Positions 8,012 through 16,513 of a stretch of 64,000 bases of DNA are shown here, in pieces. The notes under the pieces are model-generated. The model did not search any database. It was not told the DNA's origin and was given only the letters and a program-made list of their open reading frames with translations. Every line of letters begins with the position of its first letter. Within the stretch, counting starts at the first letter, position 1. Source of the stretch: Sporomusa sp. KB1 (GTDB lineage: Bacteria > Bacillota > Negativicutes > Sporomusales > Sporomusaceae); the NCBI RefSeq assembly GCF_007830295.1, contig NZ_VLKC01000002.1, forward strand, positions 2,902,200 through 2,966,199, read 5' to 3'. A program made the position numbers and the translations under genes.

Positions 8012-8212
8012 TTGGTTATTACAAAAGAAATGAGTATCCGTGAGGTGGTGAGCAAATATCCGAACACAGTTTCCGTATTTCGTAAGTACGGTATGGGATG
8101 TTTTGTCTGCGCTGCGGCAAGTTACGAAAATATTGAACAAGGTGCACACGCTCATGACGTAGATAGCAGTGTGTTAATCGCTGACATAAACAAAGCCATC
8201 CATGAAAAGTAA
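8012..8212 (+). CDS. DUF1858 domain protein
   Basis: Protein of 66 residues from TTG 8012, with AAGGGAGGG 8 nt upstream. VITKEMSIREVVSKYPNTV followed by KYGMGCFVCAAA matches DUF1858, a small helical domain with a CxxC pair found alone or fused to hybrid-cluster and other redox proteins. It is 50 bp before the NifD-like gene and shares its transcript, so it may be an accessory redox or assembly factor. No specific reaction is known. Confidence 0.75.
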   Translation: MVITKEMSIREVVSKYPNTVSVFRKYGMGCFVCAAASYENIEQGAHAHDVDSSVLIADINKAIHEK

Positions 8213-8262
8213 AATTAAGTGAGTTTGCTTTATTTCCTAAAATGAACAAGGAGGAGTGTAAA

Positions 8263-9765
8263 ATGATTAATCTAAAAGAAAATACCTGCCCTACGAGAGA
8301 ACAACGGGGTAATGGCCTTAATGCCTTTTTTGGGAAGGCAAGTGAGCTTCTTAAAGAGGTAAAAGATGGGAACACGGGTAATCAGGAGCGAGCCTTTCAG
8401 CAAACATCAGGTTGCCTTTTAAATTTTTATTTGACTCAGCGTGTTATGACAATTCACGATTCGGTTATGATTGTCCATGCACCGGTCGGCTGCTCGGTAG
8501 TTGGTTTGGGCTACAGGGAAGTATTCCGTAAAGTACCAGTCTCTTTGGGACGCCGGGAAAACTACGACTTTCACTGGCTGACGACCAACCTGAATGAAAA
8601 AGATGTTATATATGGGGCTGGTGACAAATTAAAATACGCCATAAAAGAAGCACAAGCCAGATATAATCCTAAAGCGATATTTGTTTTGGCATCTTGCACT
8701 ACCGGCATTATCGGTGAGGATATTGCAGGAGTTGTCGAAGAGGTTCAACCAGATATCGAAGCCAAAATTGTCGCTATCCACTGCGAAGGTATTCGCTCCA
8801 AGCTGATCCAAACCGGCTATGACGCTTTCTGGCATGGCATACTCAAATACTTGGTGAAAAAACCAACTAGGAAACAAAAGGATCTGGTTAATGTTGCAAG
8901 TATGTTGTCCTATACCTGGCAAGACAGGCAGGAAATCACCCGCTTGCTAGCAAAAATCGGCTTGCGTCCAAACTTTGTTCCGGAATTCTCCACAGTCGAG
9001 CAATTTGAAATGCTTTCAGAGGCGGCTGTTACTGCGCCGATTTGTTCTTCTTTTACAGAGTATCTTTCAAAAGGTTTGGAACAGGAATATGGAGTACCTT
9101 ACTTCTTATACCCTTCACCTGTTGGTATACAGCATACCGATGAATGGTTACGGGCAGTTGCCTATTATACCGGCAAAGAAAAAGAAGTGGAAAAGGTGAT
9201 TGCCGAAGAACATGATGAATGGCTGCCTAAACTGGAAATTATCCAGAAAGAATTTGAGAAGATTGGCAATGGTCAGGATATCAATGTTCTTGGTTCGCTA
9301 GGACAAGGCCGGTTACTTACGCAAGTTCCATTTTTTAACGAATTAGGGGTAAAAACACCAGCTGCGATCTGCTTGGATTTTGATGATTTAGTAGTTGATG
9401 AGACCGAAAAATTGATTGAAGAGGTTGGAGATTTTGATATATTGGTTAATACCTTCCAGGCCGCGGAAGTTGCTCATCATACCAGGCGTTACGATCCGGA
9501 TATTGCGTTGACATGCCCCTTCCAGGGAAGCGCATATAAACGGGATAAAGGTGCAACCAGAATTCATTCTAACAGAGGGGATGCCCGTCCATGGAGTGCT
9601 CAGGCCGGATATAAAGGGGCAATTGCTGCCGGTAATTTCTTGCTCCAGACTACCAAGAACCGCTCGTTCCAGAAAACAATGCTGGAAAAGACGCCAGATG
9701 TATACAACGAATGGTGGTATCAACAATCGGATCCACTCTATTTTGTAAATAAGGAGGCAAAATAA
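8263..9765 (+). CDS. NifD-like nitrogenase component 1 subunit, pair 1
   Basis: Protein of 500 residues from ATG 8263 (AAGGAGGAG 5 nt upstream; an earlier ATG at 8242 precedes that site). P-cluster-type cysteines are C51, C77 (HAPVGC) and C145 (ASCTTGIIGED); NifD has 62, 88 and 154. The cofactor cysteine is in APICSSFTEYLSKGLEQEYG, matching NifD Cys275. NifD Gln191/His195 fall in CEGIRSKLIQTGYD, where Ile and Tyr stand, and the NifD His442 position falls in AGYKG, a Lys. This is the most divergent NifD-like protein of the window. It makes a heterotetramer with the next gene by analogy with all NifDK proteins. No substrate is known; an organosulfur compound is inferred from the locus. Confidence 0.88.
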   Translation: MINLKENTCPTREQRGNGLNAFFGKASELLKEVKDGNTGNQERAFQQTSGCLLNFYLTQRVMTIHDSVMIVHAPVGCSVVGLGYREVFRKVPVSLGRRENYDFHWLTTNLNEKDVIYGAGDKLKYAIKEAQARYNPKAIFVLASCTTGIIGEDIAGVVEEVQPDIEAKIVAIHCEGIRSKLIQTGYDAFWHGILKYLVKKPTRKQKDLVNVASMLSYTWQDRQEITRLLAKIGLRPNFVPEFSTVEQFEMLSEAAVTAPICSSFTEYLSKGLEQEYGVPYFLYPSPVGIQHTDEWLRAVAYYTGKEKEVEKVIAEEHDEWLPKLEIIQKEFEKIGNGQDINVLGSLGQGRLLTQVPFFNELGVKTPAAICLDFDDLVVDETEKLIEEVGDFDILVNTFQAAEVAHHTRRYDPDIALTCPFQGSAYKRDKGATRIHSNRGDARPWSAQAGYKGAIAAGNFLLQTTKNRSFQKTMLEKTPDVYNEWWYQQSDPLYFVNKEAK

Positions 9766-9768
9766 TAT

Positions 9769-11103
9769 ATGGCTGCAGTTAAGGAAGAGTCGCAATTATA
9801 TCCAGAGATAGTCGAAGCCCCCCGCTATTCTTGCGCCATGGGGGGAGCCTATGCAGCAACTTTGGCGACTTTCGGCTCTGTGCCTATCCTTCATTCCGGC
9901 GGTGGTTGCGGGTTTGCCCAGAATTTTGGTCAGAGTTTTGCTTCTGGCCTCAATAGTCCTGGTCCGGTCGGCGGCGCCAGTACCCCCTGCTCCACGTTGG
10001 TAGAAGAACACGTGATTTTTGGTGGTGAAGATAAGTTAAGAAAGCTGATTGACAGTACTATTAGTTTAATGCCTGGTGATTTGTACACCGTTATTTCAGC
10101 TTGCGTACCTAACTTGATTGGTGATGACGTTGATTCGGTAGTTGCAGAGTTTAAGGACCGTGCACCTGTTATTCATGTTAAGACAGCAGGTTTTGCTGGA
10201 AATTCGTACAAAGGATACGAACTTTACTTTGACGCTGTTATCAACCAATTATTAAAAGAGCAGCCGGTAAAAAAGAGAACAGTGAATATCTTGGGCATTG
10301 TTCCGACACAAAATATCTTTTGGAAAGGGGATCTGCGAAATCTAAAGGAGCATTTGAAAAAAATTGGCGTAGAGGCGAATATCATATTTGGCGACTTAAA
10401 CGGCCTGGATGCTTTAACCAGAATTCCTGCTGCTGAGTTGAATCTGGTGTTCTCTATATGGGGGATTAGTCCGGCTAAAAAACTAGAAGAACGTTTTGGC
10501 ACCCCCTATCATATCTTCCCTTCAGTACCTATCGGTCCTAAAGATTCAACCAAATTCTTGCAAACGGTTGGGACTAAGTTGAGAATTACTGATGATGTCA
10601 TTGCCAAGGTAGTTGATGAGGAGGAAAGAACGGCTTACCGGTTTACAGAATTTATCGGAAATGTACTGGTTGTTGCCATACCACATGCGTACTATGCTGT
10701 GGTTGCTGACAGCAGTACGGCAGTAGCTGTTACCCAATATGCGACAAATGAGCTGGGATTTAATCCTGAAATTGTGATTATCACTGATGATCCGCCTGAA
10801 GAATATCGAGGTATAATTACTCGCGATTTAACCGAGAATTTGGAAAGCGTATTAAAACCTAAAGTGGCTTTTGAAGTGGATTCTCATAAGATCAGATTGT
10901 TGCTGCGTAATTATACCGTGCAAATTGTATTTGCCAGTTCGTTAGAACGGTATATTTCCGAAACAGAACTTGGCGGTGCTTTATTTCTGAGCGTGGGTTT
11001 TCCCTCTTACGATCGACTGATTGTTGACCGCAGTTATGCTGGCTATCGAGGGGGATTGAATTTAATGGAAGATCTTATGGTAAAATACGGCGGGCCGCTA
11101 TAA
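9769..11103 (+). CDS. NifK-like nitrogenase component 1 subunit, pair 1
   Basis: Protein of 444 residues starting 3 nt after the NifD-like stop, with AAGGAGG upstream. P-cluster-type cysteines are C22 (RYSCAMGG), C47 (GGGCG) and C112 (SACVPNLIGDD), with spacing like NifK 70/95/153. An extra conserved-position cysteine, C74 (TPCST), is shared with other NifK-like proteins here as PCTN. The C-terminal AGYRGGLNLMEDL motif is also shared. It is shorter than NifK (about 520) and lacks its long N-terminal extension. A terminator follows. Confidence 0.88.
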   Translation: MAAVKEESQLYPEIVEAPRYSCAMGGAYAATLATFGSVPILHSGGGCGFAQNFGQSFASGLNSPGPVGGASTPCSTLVEEHVIFGGEDKLRKLIDSTISLMPGDLYTVISACVPNLIGDDVDSVVAEFKDRAPVIHVKTAGFAGNSYKGYELYFDAVINQLLKEQPVKKRTVNILGIVPTQNIFWKGDLRNLKEHLKKIGVEANIIFGDLNGLDALTRIPAAELNLVFSIWGISPAKKLEERFGTPYHIFPSVPIGPKDSTKFLQTVGTKLRITDDVIAKVVDEEERTAYRFTEFIGNVLVVAIPHAYYAVVADSSTAVAVTQYATNELGFNPEIVIITDDPPEEYRGIITRDLTENLESVLKPKVAFEVDSHKIRLLLRNYTVQIVFASSLERYISETELGGALFLSVGFPSYDRLIVDRSYAGYRGGLNLMEDLMVKYGGPL

Positions 11104-11112
11104 TACCATGAT

Positions 11113-11144
11113 AAACCCCGGATTTTGCAAAGAATCTGGGGTTT
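11113..11144 (+). terminator. Rho-independent terminator after NifDK-like pair 1
   Basis: AAACCCCGGATT pairs with AATCTGGGGTTT around an 8-nt loop; the following tract (GCTTTG) is only weakly T-rich. Confidence 0.6.
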
Positions 11145-11201
11145 GCTTTGAATGTAACGCTGAGGCTTTGAAAAGATCAGACAATATCCACAAAAATATA
11201 C

Positions 11202-11230
11202 TTGACACGAAGTGATTAACGGTCTACTAT
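11202..11230 (+). promoter_or_regulatory. Sigma-A promoter for permease/desulfhydrase operon
   Basis: TTGACA (11202-11207), 17 nt spacer, TACTAT (11225-11230), about 24 nt before the L6 core. Confidence 0.7.
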
Positions 11231-11258
11231 TTATACAATAGTAAATAAATAGTAAGAT

Positions 11259-11316
11259 GTTGACTGAAAACAATTCAGAGACAGATTTTTTAATCGAAAA
11301 TCTGTCTCTTTTATTT
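11259..11316 (+). promoter_or_regulatory. Leader element L6
   Basis: GTTGACTGAA-AACAA-TTCAGAGAC core. AGAGACAGATTTT pairs with AAATCTGTCTCT, then TTTATTTTATT. It controls the permease-desulfhydrase-NifX-binding protein-dipeptidase genes. Confidence 0.78.
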
Positions 11317-11358
11317 TATTGTTGAGGATTAGAAAAATTTTAATTTGGAGTGATTGGG

Positions 11359-12156
11359 TTGAATCCAGTAGTGTTAGCAAAATGGATGAAGCGGATATAT
11401 AATAGTGTTTACCGGTTTTTGGCTATTGGAGCTTTTTTGTTACTCTGGGAGATTGCACCGCGGATTGGGCTAGCAGATCCAGTTTTTTTACCTCCCTTTT
11501 CTAAAGTGTTTTTAGCATTTTGTAATTTATTAACAAGCGGTGAGTTAGTTAAACACATTGCGGTTAGTTTACGCCGTTCTATTATTGGCTTTAGTCTAGG
11601 TTTGGTGATATCTATTCCTTTAGGCTTGATTATCGGTTGGTTTAAAAACTTTGAAAATTTTATTGATCCTTTGCTGCAAACGTTCAGACAAACGTCTACC
11701 CTGGCTTTATTTCCGGTATTTATTCTTTTGTTTGGTATTGGCGAAATATCAAAGGTTGCGATTATTTTCTGGGGAGTGCAATGGGCGATCCTGTTAAATA
11801 CTATTGCCGGTGTCAAAAATGTTGATCCACTTTTGATTAAAGCGGCGAAATCTATGGGTACTTCTTCTTTTAAGATCTTTATAAAAGTGGTTATTCCTGC
11901 TTCTATCCCGTCAATATTTACCGGCATTCGGCTTAGCGCAACCACTTCAATTTTGATCTTGATTGCGGCCGAAATGATTGGGGCTAATGCCGGATTAGGA
12001 TTTTTGCTGTATGATGCTGAAGTTAAGTACCAAATTCCTGTTATGTATGCATCCATCATTACTATGTCTATGTTAGGACTATTATTGAATTATACCTTAG
12101 TGGCAATAGAAAAAAGGGTTACCAGATGGAAAGAGGAGCCAATTGTGGGGATGTAA
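11359..12156 (+). CDS. SsuC/TauC-type ABC transporter permease
   Basis: Permease of 265 residues, read from TTG 11359 (GGAG 8 nt upstream); a GTG at 11350 is the alternative. It has five or six membrane segments and an EAA loop in LIKAAKSMGTSSFKIFIKVV. WEIAPRIGLADPVFLPPFSKV is the family's N-terminal signature, repeated in the other permeases here. It imports sulfonate-, taurine- or nitrate-like organic anions by family. No ATPase is in this operon; the only SsuB-type ATPase lies at 50030. Confidence 0.88.
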   Translation: MNPVVLAKWMKRIYNSVYRFLAIGAFLLLWEIAPRIGLADPVFLPPFSKVFLAFCNLLTSGELVKHIAVSLRRSIIGFSLGLVISIPLGLIIGWFKNFENFIDPLLQTFRQTSTLALFPVFILLFGIGEISKVAIIFWGVQWAILLNTIAGVKNVDPLLIKAAKSMGTSSFKIFIKVVIPASIPSIFTGIRLSATTSILILIAAEMIGANAGLGFLLYDAEVKYQIPVMYASIITMSMLGLLLNYTLVAIEKRVTRWKEEPIVGM

Positions 12157-12294
12157 AAATTAAAAATAGCAATTGGAAGAGACAAAGTTCTCTATACTTT
12201 GGAATGCAGTCTTTTATTATTTTGGACAGTGTCAACCTGTTTGCAAATCTTTACCGCGTTGTATATAGAATGAAATTTGGGAGGAGGAATGTTT

Positions 12295-13302
12295 ATGAAC
12301 TTGGCTCATTTTCTACGTCGGCGTTACACGGAATTCTTTACACCGTTAGAGAAATTATCACGGTTGACCGATTTAGTGCAAGGTCCTGCTATTTATATCA
12401 AGCGGGATGACTTGCTTGGTCTTGCAGCAGGCGGCAACAAGACCAGAAAGTTGGAGTTTTTGGTAGCCGATGCTTTGGCTGCTGGCGCCGATACTCTTAT
12501 CACCGGCGGTGCCTTGCAGTCCAACCACTGCCGATTAACTCTGTCGGCAGCAGTGAAAGAAGGCTTGAAATGTCATTTGGTATTGGAAGAACGAGTGGCA
12601 GGCAGTTATAAACAAGACGCTCTCGGCAACAACTTACTGTATCATCTGCTAGGTGCTGAAAAAATCAAGGTTGTGGCCGGTGGCTCGGATATGGCTCACG
12701 AGTTGCAAGTGGAGGCAGATGAACTCACTGCTCAAGGGCGAAAACCTTATATTATCCCGGGTGGAGGCTCAAATGCGATTGGCGCAACCGGATATGTGGC
12801 TTGTGCTGAAGAAATTCTGGCCCAGACATTTGAAAAAAGCATAAAGATTGATCATGTCGTATGTACCAGTGGCAGCGGTGGGACACATGCCGGCCTGGTA
12901 ACAGGCTTTTATGGCAGCAATAGCCATATTCCGGTTATTGGTATTAATGTTGGGAAATCCAAAGCCATCCAGGAAAGCGTAGTATTTGACCTTGTACAGC
13001 AAACCGCAAAACGGTTAGAAATACGAGATGAAATTCCGCGCGAAACAGTAGTCTGTTTTGACAAATATGTAGGATCAGGCTATTCTCTGCCTACTCCAGA
13101 AATGGTAGAAGCCGTTAAGCTGGTAGCCAGAACCGAGGGTATTCTTCTTGACCCGGTTTATACTGGTAAAGCCATGGCCGGACTTATTGATTTGATTCGG
13201 CAGGGATATTTTAAGAGCGATGAAAATGTGCTTTTTGTACATACCGGTGGTTCCCCGGCCTTATACGTATATGCTGATGCTTTGGGAATATGGGAGAAGT
13301 GA
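12295..13302 (+). CDS. PLP-dependent D-cysteine desulfhydrase / cysteate sulfo-lyase family enzyme
   Basis: Protein of 335 residues from ATG 12295 (AGGAGG 7 nt upstream). The PLP lysine is K49 in AAGGNKTRKLEF, and LQSNHCRLTLSAA is the conserved active-site segment of the ACC deaminase/DcyD family. Known members break D-cysteine to pyruvate, sulfide and ammonia, or L-cysteate to pyruvate, sulfite and ammonia (CuyA). I cannot separate these by sequence reading. It is placed between a sulfonate-type permease and binding protein, so it would release inorganic sulfur from an imported amino acid. The 138 bases before it hold no visible gene. Confidence 0.82.
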   Translation: MNLAHFLRRRYTEFFTPLEKLSRLTDLVQGPAIYIKRDDLLGLAAGGNKTRKLEFLVADALAAGADTLITGGALQSNHCRLTLSAAVKEGLKCHLVLEERVAGSYKQDALGNNLLYHLLGAEKIKVVAGGSDMAHELQVEADELTAQGRKPYIIPGGGSNAIGATGYVACAEEILAQTFEKSIKIDHVVCTSGSGGTHAGLVTGFYGSNSHIPVIGINVGKSKAIQESVVFDLVQQTAKRLEIRDEIPRETVVCFDKYVGSGYSLPTPEMVEAVKLVARTEGILLDPVYTGKAMAGLIDLIRQGYFKSDENVLFVHTGGSPALYVYADALGIWEK

Positions 13303-13306
13303 AGAA

Positions 13307-13642
13307 ATGTCATACAAAATAGCGGTTGCGAGTCTGGACGGAAAATTTGTCAATGAGCATTTTGGCAGAGCAAAGGAATTTCATATTGTTGAAGTTAGCG
13401 AGAGTAAGTATGAATATCTGGAAACCAGAAAGAATATGCCGTCTAAAAGGTATGATAATCGTCACGAATATGCAATATCTGAAGCAATTGAACTGATAGC
13501 TGACTGTCGCTTTGTGTTGGTCAGTCAGATTGGACCAGGTGCCGAGAAGGTATTAGACGCCAAAGGCATTAAACCTTATGTGATTCCAAATTTTATAGAT
13601 GATGCTTTGATACAGATTATTTCCTTAAATAAAGGGGAATAA
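13307..13642 (+). CDS. NifX-like cofactor-binding domain protein
   Basis: Protein of 111 residues starting 4 nt after the desulfhydrase stop. SYKIAVASLDGKFVNEHFGRAKEFHIVEV is the same fold as the protein at 7415, without its cysteine tail. A cofactor carrier within a transport/desulfhydrase operon is unusual and ties this operon to NifDK-like enzyme maturation. The function is inferred from the family only. Confidence 0.78.
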   Translation: MSYKIAVASLDGKFVNEHFGRAKEFHIVEVSESKYEYLETRKNMPSKRYDNRHEYAISEAIELIADCRFVLVSQIGPGAEKVLDAKGIKPYVIPNFIDDALIQIISLNKGE

Positions 13643-13712
13643 AAGTGCGGCTGCTTCTGTACTGCAAATAATCAGAATCTAATCCTAGTATAGATTGGAG
13701 GATTAAGATGAA

Positions 13713-14732
13713 ATGAAACGAATAGTGGTAGTGATTACATTAATGCTTAGTATTTTGCTAGTAGCAGGTTGCTCTAAAACAGTGGATGAGGGGGACTACC
13801 AATTCCAGAATGGCAAGCTTTCGCAAGAATTCCACCTCAAGGTGATAAAGGGTGGTGCCTTTGATTACGCAATGGCAGATCTGAATGGTTTCTTTAAAGA
13901 TGTGGGGATTGTGACTGACTATCAGGGACCGCTAAAAGGGGGAACTCTGGTGCAGTCAGTTGTCAAAGGAGATCTTGATATTATGCATTCCGGCCATGTC
14001 ATTAATGTGGCTATGGCAAGACAAGCTGGTATGAAAATTAAAATTGTTATGGAGGGGATGGTAGATCATCCTGACAGCGATAAAGGGCATATGTATTGGC
14101 TTATTCAGGACAATGGGAAAATCAATTCTCCACAAGATCTCATTGGCAAAAAAATAGCGGTTGCCAATAGAGGCAGTTGCGTCGATTTACTTACCTATGA
14201 ATATCTTCGCCAAAATGGTATACAAAAAGACCAAGTAGAACTTTTGACAATGCCTGATGTCCAACAAGAGCAAGCACTGCGGCAAGGGCTGATTGATGTT
14301 GCGGTTGTCCATTCAACATACTCGATTGCCGCTCAACAACGTCCAGGCCTAAAAGTGCTGGTTTCCAGTTATCAGATTGGGGTGGCAGCTGGAGATGGTG
14401 AAGCCGGGGGGTTAGCGGTAAGAGCTTTTAGTGAAGACTTCATAAAAAAATATCCTGGTGTAGTTAAGGCCTATATTGCTGGCAACTACCGGGGGCAGCA
14501 GTGGGGTAATAAAAATTTTGAAGAAGCTAAACAACTTTGGGCCAAATTCAATGATGCGCCTTTATCAGGGGGCAATTGGCATGCAACCGATAAATGGGTA
14601 GATGAAAAGAAAATTCAGTTTTGGATTGATATGATGGAACGAAATGGTTTTGCTAAACCGGGTGAAATTAATGCCAAGGATCTGTACACAAATGATCTGA
14701 ATCCATTTTATACAGGTGAATTGAAGGAATAA
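13713..14732 (+). CDS. SsuA/NMT1-type substrate-binding lipoprotein
   Basis: Protein of 339 residues with a lipoprotein signal ending in LLVAGC. LNGFFKDVGI, GKKIAVANRGSCVDLLTYEYL and QEQALRQGLIDVAVVH are the recurring motifs of the NMT1/SsuA binding-protein class. It is closest by eye to the binding protein at 19345. It probably captures the substrate of the permease at 11359 and passes it to enzymes coded in the same unit. Confidence 0.87.
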   Translation: MKRIVVVITLMLSILLVAGCSKTVDEGDYQFQNGKLSQEFHLKVIKGGAFDYAMADLNGFFKDVGIVTDYQGPLKGGTLVQSVVKGDLDIMHSGHVINVAMARQAGMKIKIVMEGMVDHPDSDKGHMYWLIQDNGKINSPQDLIGKKIAVANRGSCVDLLTYEYLRQNGIQKDQVELLTMPDVQQEQALRQGLIDVAVVHSTYSIAAQQRPGLKVLVSSYQIGVAAGDGEAGGLAVRAFSEDFIKKYPGVVKAYIAGNYRGQQWGNKNFEEAKQLWAKFNDAPLSGGNWHATDKWVDEKKIQFWIDMMERNGFAKPGEINAKDLYTNDLNPFYTGELKE

Positions 14733-14753
14733 AGAGGCAAAGGAGTCACTAAT

Positions 14754-16028
14754 ATGGCATTTAAAAATGAGATTTTTTCAGTAAAAGATGATATCATAGC
14801 AACAACACAAAGATTAATTCAGTTTAATACAGTTGAAACACAGGCCTTGCCTAATGCTCCTTTTGGCGCAGGTAATAGAGCGGCACTGAATTATGTTTTA
14901 GAAATTGGCAGGCAATGGGGCTTTACTACGAAAGATCTAGAAGGCTATGCCGGATACTGGGAATTTGGCGAAGGCCAAGATGTGGTTGTTATTATGCCAC
15001 ACTTAGATGTAGTGCCTGAAGGAACTGATTGGGATTATCCTCCGTTTGGCGGAGAAATTCACAACGGAAATATCTATGGTCGGGGTGCGGCAGACAATAA
15101 GGGGCCGGCAGTTGCTGCACTCTATGCTTTTAAGCTTGTGCGTGACAGCGGGTTAACGGTTAATAAGCGTATCCGGCTGGTTTTCGGGTGCGATGAGGAG
15201 AGTGGTTTCGAGTGTGTAAACCATTACATAAAAGCCGAAGGTCTGCCCACCAGCGGATTTACACCAGACGGTGCTTTTCCAGTAATTAATGCTGAAAAAG
15301 GTGTGCTTAGTGGCAACTTTGTAATAAAGCTTCCACCAGAAACTGCAAAATTAATTTTTACAGGGGGTACGGCGCGGAATGTTGTGCCTGCCTATGCCAA
15401 GGCTGAATTTGCAGGAAAAAGTTATGAGGCAATCGGGGTGGCTGCTCACGCATCGGCTCCGGAATTGGGAGAGAACGCAATAATCAAATTGGCCAGGGAA
15501 TTGCAACAAGTGGGTACACATCCAGTATTGGAGTTTATAACAAATACGGCTGACCCGGAAAGTCTGGGTATTGCCGCCCAGGATGAAATTTCCGGGCCTT
15601 TGACCTATAACATTGGATTAATCCATGTTGATGAGCAAACGGCAACCCTGACTGTCAATATTCGTTATCCTGTTACTCACAATGCTGAAGAAATTATTGA
15701 AAAACTGAAAGCAGCCGGTCAGCCATATGGCTTTTCGTTTGAATCTTACACAGGCTCACGGCCGCATTATGTGGCGCCCGAATCCCGACTGATAAAAAAC
15801 CTGCTTGCTGCTTATGCCGAAATAACAGGTACGGTTGGTAAGCCGCTGGCAATGGGAGGCGGCACATACGCCCGGGTGCTGGGCAATTTTGCCGCATTTG
15901 GCGCGCGGTTTCCCGGAGATCCTCCTATTGCCCATCAAAAAAATGAATATATTTCAGTTGATGGCTTGCTCAAAGCAACAGAAGTGTACGCAACAGCTAT
16001 CTATAAACTTGCCCAAGACAACGAATAA
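14754..16028 (+). CDS. M20 family metallopeptidase, PepV-like dipeptidase
   Basis: Protein of 424 residues. The first zinc-ligand motif is H83-L-D85 (MPHLDVVPEG), then GRGAADNKGP supplies the bridging Asp and CDEESG the catalytic Glu pair. These fit the Xaa-His/PepV dipeptidase branch of M20A. No signal peptide is present, so it is cytoplasmic. Together with the desulfhydrase it could process sulfur-containing dipeptides or N-acylated amino acids such as Cys-Gly; that substrate is an inference. Confidence 0.82.
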   Translation: MAFKNEIFSVKDDIIATTQRLIQFNTVETQALPNAPFGAGNRAALNYVLEIGRQWGFTTKDLEGYAGYWEFGEGQDVVVIMPHLDVVPEGTDWDYPPFGGEIHNGNIYGRGAADNKGPAVAALYAFKLVRDSGLTVNKRIRLVFGCDEESGFECVNHYIKAEGLPTSGFTPDGAFPVINAEKGVLSGNFVIKLPPETAKLIFTGGTARNVVPAYAKAEFAGKSYEAIGVAAHASAPELGENAIIKLARELQQVGTHPVLEFITNTADPESLGIAAQDEISGPLTYNIGLIHVDEQTATLTVNIRYPVTHNAEEIIEKLKAAGQPYGFSFESYTGSRPHYVAPESRLIKNLLAAYAEITGTVGKPLAMGGGTYARVLGNFAAFGARFPGDPPIAHQKNEYISVDGLLKATEVYATAIYKLAQDNE

Positions 16029-16194
16029 AAAAGCAGGAATGATGCGAATAATCTTGAAAAGCAAGTGTTTAATAACCGACCGAATATAAGAATAGTCAGA
16101 GAAGGAATTTCCACTTTAGCAGTTGATGGCGATTTTGGCCTGGGAGCCATAACCGGGAAATGGGCTATGTCTTAATTAAGGATAGAATTAAGTA

Positions 16195-16223
16195 TTGACA
16201 ATGGATAGTAGACGATGTATAAT
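16195..16223 (+). promoter_or_regulatory. Consensus sigma-A promoter for NifDK-like pair 2 operon
   Basis: A perfect TTGACA (16195-16200), 17 nt, TATAAT (16218-16223). It is the strongest promoter in the window and needs a downstream brake, which L7 and L8 would supply. Confidence 0.85.
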
Positions 16224-16254
16224 TCAACTTAATTTTAAATAAGAAATCAGCATT

Positions 16255-16317
16255 GCTGACTGATCAGTAAGAATCAGAGGCTGTGTCCCATGAACTATGG
16301 GATACAGCTTTTTTGTT
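16255..16317 (+). promoter_or_regulatory. Leader element L7 (first of tandem pair)
   Basis: GCTGACTGATCAGTAAGAATCAGAGGC core, with CTGAT facing ATCAG, and a terminator AGGCTGTGTCCCAT facing ATGGGATACAGCT with T6. The 485-base gap from 16029 to 16513 holds the promoter, L7 and L8; its first ~150 bases show nothing. Confidence 0.8.
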
Positions 16318-16344
16318 TCAAGGAGATACGCAACATACGCGCAA

Positions 16345-16419
16345 AGTTGACCAGAGATACTGGAGGCTTGGTTTTATGCTTATTTTTGATGAATAGGTAT
16401 GAAACCAAGCATTTTTTAT
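16345..16419 (+). promoter_or_regulatory. Leader element L8 (second of tandem pair)
   Basis: GTTGACCAG-AGATA-CTGGAGGC core. GCTTGGTTTTAT pairs with ATGAAACCAAGC across a ~20-nt loop, followed by ATTTTTT. It lies 28 nt after L7. Confidence 0.75.
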
Positions 16420-16513
16420 GTAATCATTGCTAATGAAGTGAGGCAGGAAGCTTTGGGCCTGCAGATTTCTTAAGGGAATAGTGAGATTTCAATTGAGCGA
16501 CAGGGGGATTACT

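Noticed and set aside
8263..11103. Genuine nitrogenase (nifDK)
   Set aside because: The Gln191, His195 and His442 equivalents are replaced, NifK lacks its N-terminal extension, and nifH, nifE, nifN and nifB are absent from the window.
12126..12410. Open frame between permease 11359 and the desulfhydrase
   Set aside because: It overlaps the end of one real gene and the start of another and shows no family features.
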